The notes beneath the pieces are model-generated. The model was not told the DNA's origin, searched no databases, and saw nothing but the letters and a program-made list of their open reading frames with translations. Shown piece after piece: positions 34,842 to 43,833 of a stretch of DNA of 64,000 nucleotides. Where the stretch lies: the NCBI RefSeq assembly GCF_002304225.1, contig NZ_NSLB01000003.1:310001-374000 (forward strand), in the 5' to 3' direction. A program made the translations under genes and the position numbers. Position 1 is the stretch's first letter; the number at the start of each line of letters is the position of its first letter. This DNA is from Pseudomonas sp. HAR-UPW-AIA-41. Lineage in GTDB: Bacteria > Pseudomonadota > Gammaproteobacteria > Pseudomonadales > Pseudomonadaceae.

Positions 34842-36620
34842 ATGGCTGATTACAAAGCGCCCCTGCGCGATATGCGCTTCGTCCTCAATGAAGTCTTCGA
34901 AGTATCCAAGCTCTGGGCACAGTTGCCTGGTCTGGCCGAAGTGGTTGATGAAGACACTGCAGCAGCCATTCTGGAAGAGGCCGGCAAGGTAACCGCCGGC
35001 ACCATCGCGCCGCTGAACCGCAGTGGCGATGAAGAAGGCTGCTCCTGGACTGACGGCGCGGTGAAAACCCCGGCAGGTTTCCCGCAGGCCTACCAGACCT
35101 ACGCCGAAGGCGGCTGGGTCGGCGTGGGCGGTTCGCCGGATTTCGGCGGCATGGGCATGCCGAAGGTGATCGGTGCGCAGGTCGAGGAGATGGTCAACTC
35201 GGCCAACCTGTCCTTCGGTCTGTACCCGATGCTGACTGCCGGCGCCTGCCTGTCGATCCTCAACCATGCCAGCGAAGAACTGAAGAACCAGTACCTGCCG
35301 AACATGTACGCGGGCGTCTGGGCCGGTTCCATGTGCCTGACCGAGCCGCACGCTGGCACCGACCTGGGCATCATTCGCACCAAGGCCGAGCCTCAGGCCG
35401 ACGGCAGCTACAAAATCACCGGTACCAAGATCTTCATCACCGGCGGTGAGCACGACCTGACCGAGAACATCATCCACCTGGTTCTGGCCAAACTGCCGGA
35501 TGCTCCGGCTGGCCCGAAAGGCATTTCGCTGTTCCTGGTGCCCAAGGTCATGGTCAATGCCGACGGCTCGCTGGGTGGCAAGAACAGCCTTGGCTGTGGC
35601 TCCATCGAGCACAAGATGGGCATCAAGGCTTCGGCCACCTGCGTGATGAACTTCGACGGCGCCACCGGCTACCTGGTCGGTGAAGTGAACAAGGGCCTCA
35701 ACGCCATGTTCACCATGATGAACTACGAGCGCCTGGGCGTGGGTATCCAGGGTCTGGCCCTGGGCGAGCGCTCCTACCAGAGCGCCATCGAATACGCCCG
35801 TGACCGTATCCAGAGCCGTGCGCCAACCGGCCCGGTCGCCAAGGACAAGGCCGCTGATCCGATCATCGTGCATCCGGACGTGCGCCGCATGCTGCTGACC
35901 ATGAAGGCGCTGAACGAGGGCGGCCGTGCCTTCTCCAGCTACGTCGCCATGCAGCTCGATACCGCGAAGTACAGCGAAGACGCCACTGTGGCCAAGCGTG
36001 CCGAGGAACTGGTTGCACTGCTGACACCGGTAGCCAAGGCGTTCCTGACCGACATGGGTCTGGAAACCACCGTACACGGCCAGCAGATCTTCGGCGGCCA
36101 CGGCTTCATCCGTGAGTGGGGCCAGGAGCAACTGATCCGCGATTGCCGCATCACCCAGATCTACGAAGGCACCAACGGTATCCAGTCGCTGGACCTGATG
36201 GGTCGCAAGATTGTTGGTAGTGGTGGCAGCTTCTACAAGCACTTCTCCGACGAGATCAAGGCGTTCATTGGTAGTGCCGATGCCAGCCTGGCCGAGTTTG
36301 TCGAGCCTCTGAAGGCTGCCGTGGCCAATCTGGACGAGCTGACCGCCTGGGTGATCGAGCGCGCCAAGGCTAATCCGAATGAAATCGGTGCCGCCTCTGT
36401 CGAGTACCTGCAGGTCTTCGGCTACACCGCCTACGCTTACATGTGGGCCCTGATGGCGCGTGCCGCTCTGGCCAAGCAGGATCAGGACGAGTTCTACGTC
36501 AGCAAGCTGGGCACCGCGCGTTTCTTCTTCGCCCGTCTGCTGCCGCGGATCCACTCGCTGAGCGCTTCGGTCAAGGCCGGCAGTGAGTCGCTGTACCTGC
36601 TCGACGCCGCGCAGTTCTGA
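34842..36620 (+). CDS. Acyl-CoA dehydrogenase (second paralogue)
   Basis: 592 residues, clearly paralogous to the protein at 31477 along its whole length. Shared motifs include CLTEPHAGTDLG, GTKIFITGGEHDL, and IYEGTNGIQSLDLMGRK with the catalytic Glu. Both share the [13 protein letters not shown] start. The ATG at 34842 follows GAGG; the longer frame from 34821 adds seven unconserved residues. A TACAAT -10 (34776-34781) lies about 60 bp upstream, with no PsrA box, so it may be regulated differently from the first copy. Acyl-chain preference cannot be read from sequence. Confidence 0.94.
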   Translation: MADYKAPLRDMRFVLNEVFEVSKLWAQLPGLAEVVDEDTAAAILEEAGKVTAGTIAPLNRSGDEEGCSWTDGAVKTPAGFPQAYQTYAEGGWVGVGGSPDFGGMGMPKVIGAQVEEMVNSANLSFGLYPMLTAGACLSILNHASEELKNQYLPNMYAGVWAGSMCLTEPHAGTDLGIIRTKAEPQADGSYKITGTKIFITGGEHDLTENIIHLVLAKLPDAPAGPKGISLFLVPKVMVNADGSLGGKNSLGCGSIEHKMGIKASATCVMNFDGATGYLVGEVNKGLNAMFTMMNYERLGVGIQGLALGERSYQSAIEYARDRIQSRAPTGPVAKDKAADPIIVHPDVRRMLLTMKALNEGGRAFSSYVAMQLDTAKYSEDATVAKRAEELVALLTPVAKAFLTDMGLETTVHGQQIFGGHGFIREWGQEQLIRDCRITQIYEGTNGIQSLDLMGRKIVGSGGSFYKHFSDEIKAFIGSADASLAEFVEPLKAAVANLDELTAWVIERAKANPNEIGAASVEYLQVFGYTAYAYMWALMARAALAKQDQDEFYVSKLGTARFFFARLLPRIHSLSASVKAGSESLYLLDAAQF

Positions 36621-36666
36621 TGGCCAGTGCCTGCCGGATTTACGGCAGGCATTCAGTCAGGAAATG

Positions 36667-36694
36667 AAAAAGCCCCGCTTCGGCGGGGCTTTTT
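36667..36694. terminator. Bidirectional terminator between acyl-CoA dehydrogenase and endA
   Basis: AAAAAGCCCCGC-TTC-GGCGGGGCTTTTT hairpin serving two convergent genes. Confidence 0.93.
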
Positions 36695-36709
36695 CATTGG
36701 GGTGTGAAT

Positions 36710-37375
36710 TCAGTTACTGATCTGCTGATCCACTAGCTCCGGGTTGTCGATAAAGCGATTGCGCGTGCCCTGCAGCTCGGCGATGCGGTCATTGCGGGCT
36801 TTCTCTTCGGCGTCCGGTGGGTCCATCTGGTGCCACTGCTTGAACATCTGCACCTGGCCCGGAATCGGCAGGTCATATTCCATATGCATGTAGAACAGTG
36901 CGCGAGCAACATTGCCCTTGGCTTCGTTGCGCGGCTCAACCAGTTGGAAGCTGGCTTTCAGGTCGCAGTCGATATCGCCAAACTTGCTCGGCACGGCGTC
37001 GCCCAGAGCGCCGAACAGCGAATTGCGCCGCGCCAGTTCCACGCGGGCCAGCTCCGGATAAAGATTGTGCAGATCGGCCAGCATGAAGGGGTACTGGCTG
37101 TTTTTTTCCGCGCACTGCTTGTCGGTGATGCAGCGCAGGCTGCTCTTGATCTGTTTGGTCGGGTAGACCGGACTGGCGACGAACTGGCCGCCTTCGCTAT
37201 TGAAGGTTTTACCGCAGTACAGTGAGGTGCCCCCTGCGCCGTAAAGCTGAGGCCAAAATACCTGCTCGACGGCAGTCTTCGGGTCCGGCAGCTTGTTTTG
37301 ACCGCCAGCGTTTGCAGTGGTAGCAGTGGTGGCGGAAAGCGCCAAGGAATAGAGGGCAATGGCAACGACGCGCAT
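36710..37375 (-). CDS. endA: Periplasmic or secreted endonuclease I
   Basis: A 221-residue DNase of the EndA/Vvn family. Residues 1-23 form a signal peptide (ending TTANA before GGQNK). The beta-beta-alpha-metal active-site region contains CDLKASFQLVEPRNEAKGNVARA, matching the family motif for Mg-dependent cleavage. Several Cys (YCGKTF, RCITDKQCAE, DCD) probably form the structural disulfides. It is expected to act on DNA outside the cytoplasm. It lies convergent to the acyl-CoA dehydrogenase and divergent from the Rsm RNA. Confidence 0.93.
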   Translation of the reverse strand: MRVVAIALYSLALSATTATTANAGGQNKLPDPKTAVEQVFWPQLYGAGGTSLYCGKTFNSEGGQFVASPVYPTKQIKSSLRCITDKQCAEKNSQYPFMLADLHNLYPELARVELARRNSLFGALGDAVPSKFGDIDCDLKASFQLVEPRNEAKGNVARALFYMHMEYDLPIPGQVQMFKQWHQMDPPDAEEKARNDRIAELQGTRNRFIDNPELVDQQISN

Positions 37376-37519
37376 GCTGTGACCCCATGGCCTTTATATG
37401 GCCTGTTGTTTTTGTAGGACAATGTCGAGTCTAACAAGCGCTGCGTCACAAAAAAACCAGCATGCTGCTATTCGTTTCCAGCACTAATTCGGGGGTGTAT
37501 ACGACGACAGGAGTGTTCT

Positions 37520-37537
37520 TGTAGGAAAAGGCTTACA
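37520..37537 (+). promoter_or_regulatory. GacA upstream activating sequence
   Basis: TGTAGG-AAAAGG-CTTACA matches the GacA box TGTAAG-N6-CTTACA with one mismatch. Its centre is about 60 bp upstream of the predicted RNA start, the spacing known for rsm genes in pseudomonads. Confidence 0.85.
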
Positions 37538-37587
37538 AGTCGTGATGCCGTTGGCTGCTATGGCCCGAGGAGAGCTATGGCTACAGT

Positions 37588-37718
37588 GCGCGTCATGGAA
37601 ACCGCGCAGGAAGCGCCACGCATAACACGGATACCATGGATACCCGCCAGGATGGCGGAGCTGGCAAGGACGTCAGGACACACTTCTGCAAGGCCCCGCT
37701 TAGGCGGGGTTTTTCTTT
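37588..37718 (+). ncRNA. rsmY: RsmY-type CsrA/RsmA-sequestering small RNA
   Basis: About 125-130 nt. The start is predicted after a TATGGC -10 (37576-37581) and the end is a strong terminator (CCCCGC-TTAG-GCGGGG-TTTTT, 37694-37714). It contains eight GGA motifs. Two sit exactly in hairpin loops: GCGC-AGGAA-GCGC (37604-37616) and CGCC-AGGAT-GGCG (37645-37657), the preferred CsrA/RsmA/RsmE binding form. A GacA box lies upstream. Position beside the acyl-CoA dehydrogenase genes recalls rsmY of Pseudomonas putida, so RsmY is favoured over RsmZ/RsmX. It would relieve translational repression of biofilm and secondary-metabolism genes. The 5' end is approximate. Confidence 0.85.
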
Positions 37719-37719
37719 T

Positions 37720-37982
37720 TCTGGTGCCTGAAGTAGTAAGTCGTGTCAGGTGGACTGGTGAAATCCTCAGGTGGTGCACTTATAACAACTCCTGCAGCGC
37801 CTCATTGCTGGCCTTTCTACCGGTTGGAGTTTGTATGATCGGTGCGCGATTCTGGTGGGGTCGCCGGGACTCTAATTGTGATGACTATCGTTGCAGAGCT
37901 AGTCAGCGCTTCTGGCTTGCCTCAGTGTGAACCAAATGTGGGGGTATGGTTTACACGCTTGAGCTTCCCAAGCTCTAAAACC
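37720..37982. other. Intergenic stretch with no recognised feature
   Basis: Between the Rsm RNA terminator and the tRNA terminator no convincing gene, promoter or repeat was seen. A small hairpin (GAGCTTCCCAAGCTC, 37960-37974) is the only structure noted. Confidence 0.4.
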
Positions 37983-38007
37983 AAAAAGCCGCGCAAGGCG
38001 CGGCTTT
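37983..38007 (-). terminator. Terminator downstream of the tRNA
   Basis: Minus-strand hairpin AAAGCCGCGC-CTT-GCGCGGCTTTTT with a T-run, 6 bp past the tRNA 3' end. Confidence 0.88.
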
Positions 38008-38012
38008 GAAGG

Positions 38013-38089
38013 TGGTGGGCCCACACGGACTCGAACCGTGGACCAAAGGATTATGAGTCCTCTGCTCTAACCGACTGAGCTATAGGCCC
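38013..38089 (-). tRNA. tRNA with CAT anticodon (probably Ile2, otherwise elongator Met)
   Basis: A 77-nt cloverleaf on the minus strand. The acceptor stem is GGGCCTA / TGGGCCC, the D-arm AGCTCAGTCGGTTAGAGC and the anticodon loop CTCATAA (anticodon CAT). The T-arm has GGTTCGAGTCC, and CCA is encoded. The variable-loop region (TTTGGTC) is closer to tRNA-Ile2 than to elongator Met; if so, C34 must be converted to lysidine by TilS to read AUA codons. Confidence 0.9.
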
Positions 38090-38104
38090 CAGAAGGCGCG
38101 GCGA

Positions 38105-41100
38105 TTATACCGATGCGGGTTGCTCGGCGCTATGCGCAGCTTTCGGGATGAGGAAGTGTTCGCTGAATTCAGCGGCGGAAAGTGCGCGACTAACGACGAA
38201 CCCCTGAATATGTTCGCATCCCTCGAGGGTGAGAAAGGCTTCCTGAGCCTTGGTTTCCACGCCTTCGGCTACCACCGTGAGGTTCATGCTACGTCCCAGT
38301 GCGATGATTGCGCGGGCAATCGCTGCGTCATGTACGTCATCCGGCAGGCCCTGGACGAAGGACTTATCGATTTTCAGGACGTCCAGCGGTAGGCGCTTGA
38401 GGTAACTCAGGGAGGAATAGCCGGTACCAAAGTCGTCGATGGCAAGTTGCAAACCGAAGGCCTTGAGATCATGGAGTATCTGCAGAGCCTGTTCGGTTCG
38501 GTTCATGATGAAACTTTCGGTTATCTCCAACTGCAGTCGCTGCGGCTCAAGGCCGCTGCCGCGAAGCAATTGCTGAATGTGGCTGCGCACGCGGTCTTCC
38601 TTGAGTTGCTCGCCAGCCAAGTTTACCGATAGGGAGCCAAATGCTTCATGGCTGTCCTGCCACTGGCGCATCTGTACTACGGCTTCAGCCAGGACCCATT
38701 CGCCGAGCGGCAGTATCAGGCCATTTTCTTCGGCTAGTGGAATAAATCGGTCTGGTGGGATGTTCCCAAACAGTGGGTGTTGCCACCGAATCAGGGCTTC
38801 AGCCCCGACCAGCTTCTGGGTTAGCAAGCTGATCTTTGGTTGATAGTGCAAGCTCAGTTCGCCGCGCTCCAATGCGCGGCGAAGTTCGTGTTCCAGTGTG
38901 ATGCGCTCGTTAGCGAGAAATGTCATTTCGCGTGTGTAGAACTCTGCACGGTTGCGGCCCTTGGCTTTTGAGCGATACATCGCTGAGTCGGCATTTTTAA
39001 CAAGCGTGGCGACGTCGCTGCCATCTCGCGGGTAGAGACTGATGCCGATACTGGCGCTAATGTGCAGCTCATGCCCGCCGGCGATGAAGGGGGCTTTAAA
39101 GGCATCCAGCAGCTTTCTCGCGATACGGTCGGCATCGGCTACCTGATGAATGCCAGGCAATAGCAGGATGAATTCGTCGCCGCCCAGGCGGGCGACGGTG
39201 TCGATATCTCGCAGCTGCTCTCGCAGTCTTGTGGCTATGCCTTTGAGTAGCTCATCGCCAACTGGATGGCCAAGGCTGTCATTGATGTGCTTGAAGCGAT
39301 CAAGGTCAATGAATAGAACGGCGCCCTGCTGGGCTTCTTCGTTTTGCAGTACCGCATGGAGCCGGTTTTCGAAGAGCATGCGGTTGGGTAGGCCGGTCAA
39401 TGAGTCGTGGTGGGCTTGGTGGTCCAGTCGCGCTTGGGCTTGTTTGATGCTTGAAATGTCTGCAAAGACCCCGACAAAGTGGCTTATGTTCTGGTCATCG
39501 CCTTTGACGGCACTTATGGTCAGCCAGCAGGGAAACTCTTCGCCATTTTTGCGACGGTTCCATATCTCGCCTTGCCAGCTTCCATTGGCGGCAAGGCTAT
39601 GCCACATAGAGACGAAGAAGGAGCTGTCGTGACGTCCTGAGCTGAGGATGCGCGGGGTCTTTCCTAGCACTTCGGCTTCTTCGTAGCCGCTGATGATGCA
39701 GAAGGCGCGGTTGACGGCACTGATGCCTTGATGGGTGTCGGTGATCATTACGGCTTCGGCAGTGCTCTCGAAGACAGTAGCCGCTTGGCGGAGTTGCAGT
39801 TGCATGCGCTCCTGTTCGGTGACATCGCGGGCGTCCGCGAGCAGGCAGGGTTCTCCGTTCAGTTCGATGGCTGTAAGTGCAAGTTCGATGCGGCGTAATC
39901 GGCCGTCTCGATGGATTAGGTCGATGATGCGCGGTGGTAATCGATCTTCTGCCAAGAGTTGCAGAACCTCCCCGCGGTCTTCTCCGTTATTCCAAAGGCC
40001 AAGCTCTATGGTGGTCTTACCCAGGCATTCCTTGTGCTCCAGGCCGCTGATGCGACACATGGCCTGATTTATGTCCAGCACTAGGCCATCCTCGCGGCGA
40101 CTGATGAGGAGACCTTCGGGAAGGGCCTGGAATGCTTTCGCAAATTTCTCCTCGCTGGCCTTGAGCTGGTCACGGGCTTGCTGTTGGCTGCTGATGTCAC
40201 GCACTACGATCATCAGGGCGCGCACGCCGCTGAGTTCGACTTTTTGGGCGCTGATCTCTCCCGTAAACAGGCTGCCATCACGACGTCGGAAGGCTGTTTC
40301 CAGGTTGCGCATTTGGTGAGCTTGAAGCTCGCTAAATAGCTGTAGCCCAACACTGCGACTCGACCAGATGCCAAGCTCGGTTGGGGTTTTCCCAATAGCT
40401 TCTTGAGTGGGGATTTGTAGGTGTTGCGTGAAGGCTTGGTTGACGTCGAGCAGACGTCCGCTGTGTCGGTCGATCACGGCGATCAGGTCTGGGCATTGCT
40501 GAAATAGTGCAACAAATTTCTCTTCTGAATGACGTAGAGCCTGTTCAGTTTGGCGTTCACGGCTGATATCGAGCAGAAGGCCGCGTAATACGGGGTATGC
40601 GTCATCCTGGTTCACGGTGGCAATGTCATGGATCCAGACTGGTTTTCCGTCGCTGTTGATCAGGCGGTAATCAAGAGTGTGATCCTTTTGAGCAAGCAAG
40701 GCGTCTCGGCGCGAGCGAAGGGTTGTAGCTGCATCATCGGGGTGCAGTTGCTGTTGCCAGAAGTTCGGCATCAGCCAGTGCTCTGAGCTGAGTCCCAGGA
40801 CCCTTCTGGCATGTGGAGAAACATAGGTAAAAGTCAGACTCTGTGGATCCATCTCCCATGCGATGGCCTGCAGGTTCTCCACCAAATTGCGGAACTGCTG
40901 ATGGCTAGTGCTCAGCTGGTTTTCCAGCTTCTCGCGATGATGCACCTCCTGGCGAAGCTGGTGGTTCTTTCGAATCAGTGTGCGCATGAACAGCAGCATC
41001 ACGGCCAGTATCACTAGTGCAGGTAAGGTAATGCTCGCCAGTGCTAGCCAGTCGACCTGGGCTCTCAGTGGGGCCGGTTGCCAGCGGGCTTGCAAGGGAG

Positions 41101-41839
41101 CCAGCTCTTCAGGACGCAGGTCCGCGATAGCTTTGTTAAGAATGCTGGCAAGGATCGGCTTGCTGATCGGTGTGGCCATCGCAAGCCGAAATTCATACGG
41201 CGTTGTGCCACTGATGCGTAATCCCCCGGCTTTGTGTTGTTGCACCACCCAGGCGGTCGAGGCGAAATCGGAGATCATCACGTCGGCTTGGTTTAGCAGC
41301 AGGGATAGTGCCGCGCTTTCGCTGGTGCTGCTGGGTAGTAATTGTAGTTCAGGGTGCTCCCGTGCCAGCAGTTCGTGGCTGGCATAGTCTCTTACCACGG
41401 CGACTGTCAAACCCCGCAGTTGCTCGATACTGCTTGGCTGTGGGCCGTCACTACGACTGAGGATGACTATCGGTAAGGTCAGGTATGGGCGGGTGAATTG
41501 CAGGTGACGGCGGCGCTGAGGGGTGGCCGAGATGGCGCTGAGTACATCCAGTTGCTCATTCTTGGCTTGCTGCAGGGCCTCACTCCAGCTCTGTTGTGGG
41601 CCAAGAATGAACTCAACTCCAAGGCGTTTTTCAAGCAGATGGAGCACTTCAGCTGCGTAGCCCTGATGGCGGCCGTTGCGGTCGCGGTATTCAAATGGAG
41701 CCCATGCAGGGTCAATGCCCAAGCGCAGCTTTGGATGTTGCTGCAGCCAAGCGCGCTCCGCGTCGCTCAGGGTAAGCGCGATGGCAGGGCGGGTGGCGCC
41801 AAGCAGCAGCAGAAGAATCAGGACCGACAAGCGCGCCAT
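38105..41839 (-). CDS. Membrane sensor SBP-PAS(x4)-GGDEF-EAL protein
   Basis: 1244 residues. A signal peptide (1-21) is followed by a periplasmic SBP_bac_3 domain (about 28-255) of the amino-acid-binding type. A transmembrane helix lies at about 263-285, then a short coiled coil and four PAS domains (about 315-430, 440-560, 565-685, 690-810). GGDEF (about 820-975, intact RLGGDEF) and EAL (about 985-1230, intact AEALIRW and DDFGTGYSSL) follow. Both enzymatic signatures look competent, so it may make or break c-di-GMP in response to a periplasmic ligand. Codon use is less GC-biased than in its neighbours. The ligand is unknown. Confidence 0.92.
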   Translation of the reverse strand: MARLSVLILLLLLGATRPAIALTLSDAERAWLQQHPKLRLGIDPAWAPFEYRDRNGRHQGYAAEVLHLLEKRLGVEFILGPQQSWSEALQQAKNEQLDVLSAISATPQRRRHLQFTRPYLTLPIVILSRSDGPQPSSIEQLRGLTVAVVRDYASHELLAREHPELQLLPSSTSESAALSLLLNQADVMISDFASTAWVVQQHKAGGLRISGTTPYEFRLAMATPISKPILASILNKAIADLRPEELAPLQARWQPAPLRAQVDWLALASITLPALVILAVMLLFMRTLIRKNHQLRQEVHHREKLENQLSTSHQQFRNLVENLQAIAWEMDPQSLTFTYVSPHARRVLGLSSEHWLMPNFWQQQLHPDDAATTLRSRRDALLAQKDHTLDYRLINSDGKPVWIHDIATVNQDDAYPVLRGLLLDISRERQTEQALRHSEEKFVALFQQCPDLIAVIDRHSGRLLDVNQAFTQHLQIPTQEAIGKTPTELGIWSSRSVGLQLFSELQAHQMRNLETAFRRRDGSLFTGEISAQKVELSGVRALMIVVRDISSQQQARDQLKASEEKFAKAFQALPEGLLISRREDGLVLDINQAMCRISGLEHKECLGKTTIELGLWNNGEDRGEVLQLLAEDRLPPRIIDLIHRDGRLRRIELALTAIELNGEPCLLADARDVTEQERMQLQLRQAATVFESTAEAVMITDTHQGISAVNRAFCIISGYEEAEVLGKTPRILSSGRHDSSFFVSMWHSLAANGSWQGEIWNRRKNGEEFPCWLTISAVKGDDQNISHFVGVFADISSIKQAQARLDHQAHHDSLTGLPNRMLFENRLHAVLQNEEAQQGAVLFIDLDRFKHINDSLGHPVGDELLKGIATRLREQLRDIDTVARLGGDEFILLLPGIHQVADADRIARKLLDAFKAPFIAGGHELHISASIGISLYPRDGSDVATLVKNADSAMYRSKAKGRNRAEFYTREMTFLANERITLEHELRRALERGELSLHYQPKISLLTQKLVGAEALIRWQHPLFGNIPPDRFIPLAEENGLILPLGEWVLAEAVVQMRQWQDSHEAFGSLSVNLAGEQLKEDRVRSHIQQLLRGSGLEPQRLQLEITESFIMNRTEQALQILHDLKAFGLQLAIDDFGTGYSSLSYLKRLPLDVLKIDKSFVQGLPDDVHDAAIARAIIALGRSMNLTVVAEGVETKAQEAFLTLEGCEHIQGFVVSRALSAAEFSEHFLIPKAAHSAEQPASV

Positions 41840-41895
41840 GCAGCATCCATGAATCAGGGCTTTTCCCTGAGTCTAGGAGTTGGCTGGCACAAAGC

Positions 41896-41923
41896 AAAAC
41901 CCCCGGCAGATGCCGGGGATTTT
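41896..41923. terminator. Terminator at the end of rpoD
   Basis: CCCCGGCA-GA-TGCCGGGG flanked by AAAA and TTTT; it works for the minus-strand rpsU-dnaG-rpoD transcript. Confidence 0.85.
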
Positions 41924-41930
41924 GTGTGCA

Positions 41931-43766
41931 TTACTCGTCGAGGAAGGAGCGCAAGTGCTCGCTTCGTGATGGGTGACGCAGCTTGCGCAGGGCTTTTGCC
42001 TCGATCTGACGAATCCGCTCACGGGTGACATCGAACTGCTTGCCGACTTCCTCGAGGGTGTGGTCGGTATTCATGTCGATGCCGAAGCGCATGCGCAGTA
42101 CCTTGGCCTCGCGGGCGGTGAGCCCGGCCAGCACTTCGCGGGTAGCTTCCTTGAGGCTTTCCACGGTCGCCACGTCGATCGGCGATTGCATGGTGGAGTC
42201 CTCGATGAAGTCGCCCAGGTGCGAGTCTTCGTCGTCGCCGATCGGGGTTTCCATCGAGATCGGCTCTTTGGCGATCTTCAGGACCTTGCGGATCTTGTCT
42301 TCCGGCATGTCCATGCGCTCGCCAAGCTCTTCCGGCGTGGGTTCGCGGCCCATCTCCTGCAGCATCTGACGGGAGATGCGGTTGAGCTTGTTGATCGTCT
42401 CGATCATGTGTACCGGAATACGGATGGTGCGCGCCTGGTCGGCGATCGAACGGGTGATCGCCTGGCGAATCCACCAGGTGGCGTAGGTCGAGAACTTGTA
42501 GCCGCGGCGGTATTCGAACTTGTCCACGGCTTTCATCAGGCCGATGTTGCCTTCCTGGATCAGGTCGAGGAACTGCAGGCCGCGGTTGGTGTACTTCTTG
42601 GCGATGGAGATCACCAGGCGCAGGTTGGCCTCGACCATCTCCTTCTTCGCCCGGCGGGCTTTCGCTTCGCCGATGGACATGCGGCGATTGACGTCCTTGA
42701 TCTCGGCAATGGTCAGACCGCAGCTTTGCTCCAGGTCGACCAGCTTCTGCTGATTGCGCAGTACGTCATCTTTCAGCGCCTTGAGAGCTTCGGCGTACTT
42801 GATCTTGCCCTTGAGAATTTCATCCAGCCATTCCAGGTTGGTTTCATTGCCTGGGAACTGCTTGAGGAAGTCCGGGCGCGGCATGCGGGCGTCGCGCACG
42901 CACAGCTGCATGATGGCGCGTTCCTGAGCGCGAACCTGCTCCAGTGCATCGCGAACCATGGCGACCAGGGCTTCATACTGCTTGGGCACCAGCTTGATCG
43001 GCATAAACAGCTCGGCCAGGCTGAGCAGTTCGGCGACGCCCTGCTTGCTGTTGCGACCGTGCTTCTTCAGGGTCTTGCGGGTCTTTTCCAGCTGCTCGGA
43101 AACGGCGGTGAAGCGGCGCAGGGCTTCTTCCGGATCCGGGCCGCCGTCGCCTTCCTCTTCCTCGCTGTCGTCGCCTTCTTCTTCCTCGTCGTCCTTCTCG
43201 GAGGCGCTGTCGTCCTTCAGGTCGACAGGCTCGACCTCTTCGGCCGGCACGCTGCCGTCATCCGGGTCGATGTAGCCGCTGAGGATGTCGGAGAGGCGGC
43301 CACCTTCGCTGGTGACGCGCTGGTATTCGGCGAGGATCGACTCGATGCTGCCCGGGAAGTGAGCGATGGCGCTCATCACTTCGCGGATGCCTTCCTCGAT
43401 GCGCTTGGCGATTTCGATCTCGCCTTCGCGGGTCAGCAGCTCGACGGTACCCATCTCGCGCATGTACATGCGCACCGGGTCGGTGGTGCGGCCGATATCG
43501 GTTTCCACTGCGGCAAGGGCGGCAGCGGCTTCTTCGGCAGCAGCTTCGTCGGTATCGGCTTCGGCCAGCAACAGGGCATCCGCATCCGGGGCGGTTTCGA
43601 ATACGTTGATGCCCATGTCGTTGATCATGCGAATGATGTCTTCGACCTGTTCCGGATCGGAAATATCTTCCGGCAGGTGGTCGTTGACCTCGGCGTAAGT
43701 CAGGTAGCCCTGCTCACGGCCGCGGGTGATCAACTCTTTCAAGCGTGACTGCTGTTCTTTCGACAT
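41931..43766 (-). CDS. rpoD: RNA polymerase primary sigma factor RpoD (sigma-70)
   Basis: A 611-residue housekeeping sigma factor. Region 1.1 covers about 1-80. An acidic non-conserved insert (about 185-215, Glu/Asp-rich) follows region 1.2. Region 2 has [17 protein letters not shown] for -10 melting, region 3 [13 protein letters not shown], and region 4.2 [20 protein letters not shown] for -35 contact. Length and composition are typical of Pseudomonas. It is the third gene of rpsU-dnaG-rpoD, 67 bp after dnaG, and ends in a terminator. Confidence 0.98.
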   Translation of the reverse strand: MSKEQQSRLKELITRGREQGYLTYAEVNDHLPEDISDPEQVEDIIRMINDMGINVFETAPDADALLLAEADTDEAAAEEAAAALAAVETDIGRTTDPVRMYMREMGTVELLTREGEIEIAKRIEEGIREVMSAIAHFPGSIESILAEYQRVTSEGGRLSDILSGYIDPDDGSVPAEEVEPVDLKDDSASEKDDEEEEGDDSEEEEGDGGPDPEEALRRFTAVSEQLEKTRKTLKKHGRNSKQGVAELLSLAELFMPIKLVPKQYEALVAMVRDALEQVRAQERAIMQLCVRDARMPRPDFLKQFPGNETNLEWLDEILKGKIKYAEALKALKDDVLRNQQKLVDLEQSCGLTIAEIKDVNRRMSIGEAKARRAKKEMVEANLRLVISIAKKYTNRGLQFLDLIQEGNIGLMKAVDKFEYRRGYKFSTYATWWIRQAITRSIADQARTIRIPVHMIETINKLNRISRQMLQEMGREPTPEELGERMDMPEDKIRKVLKIAKEPISMETPIGDDEDSHLGDFIEDSTMQSPIDVATVESLKEATREVLAGLTAREAKVLRMRFGIDMNTDHTLEEVGKQFDVTRERIRQIEAKALRKLRHPSRSEHLRSFLDE

Positions 43767-43833
43767 AACACCCTATCCACTGAAGGTCTTGGCGGGCAAA
43801 AAATAAGCCGAGGATTATACCCGATCCGTGGCC

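Noticed and set aside
37577..37930. 117-codon frame across the Rsm RNA and its terminator
   Set aside because: It spans an intrinsic terminator, has no plausible domain, and the region has RNA-gene signatures.
41973..43748. 591-codon plus-strand frame opposite rpoD
   Set aside because: Antisense shadow of rpoD.
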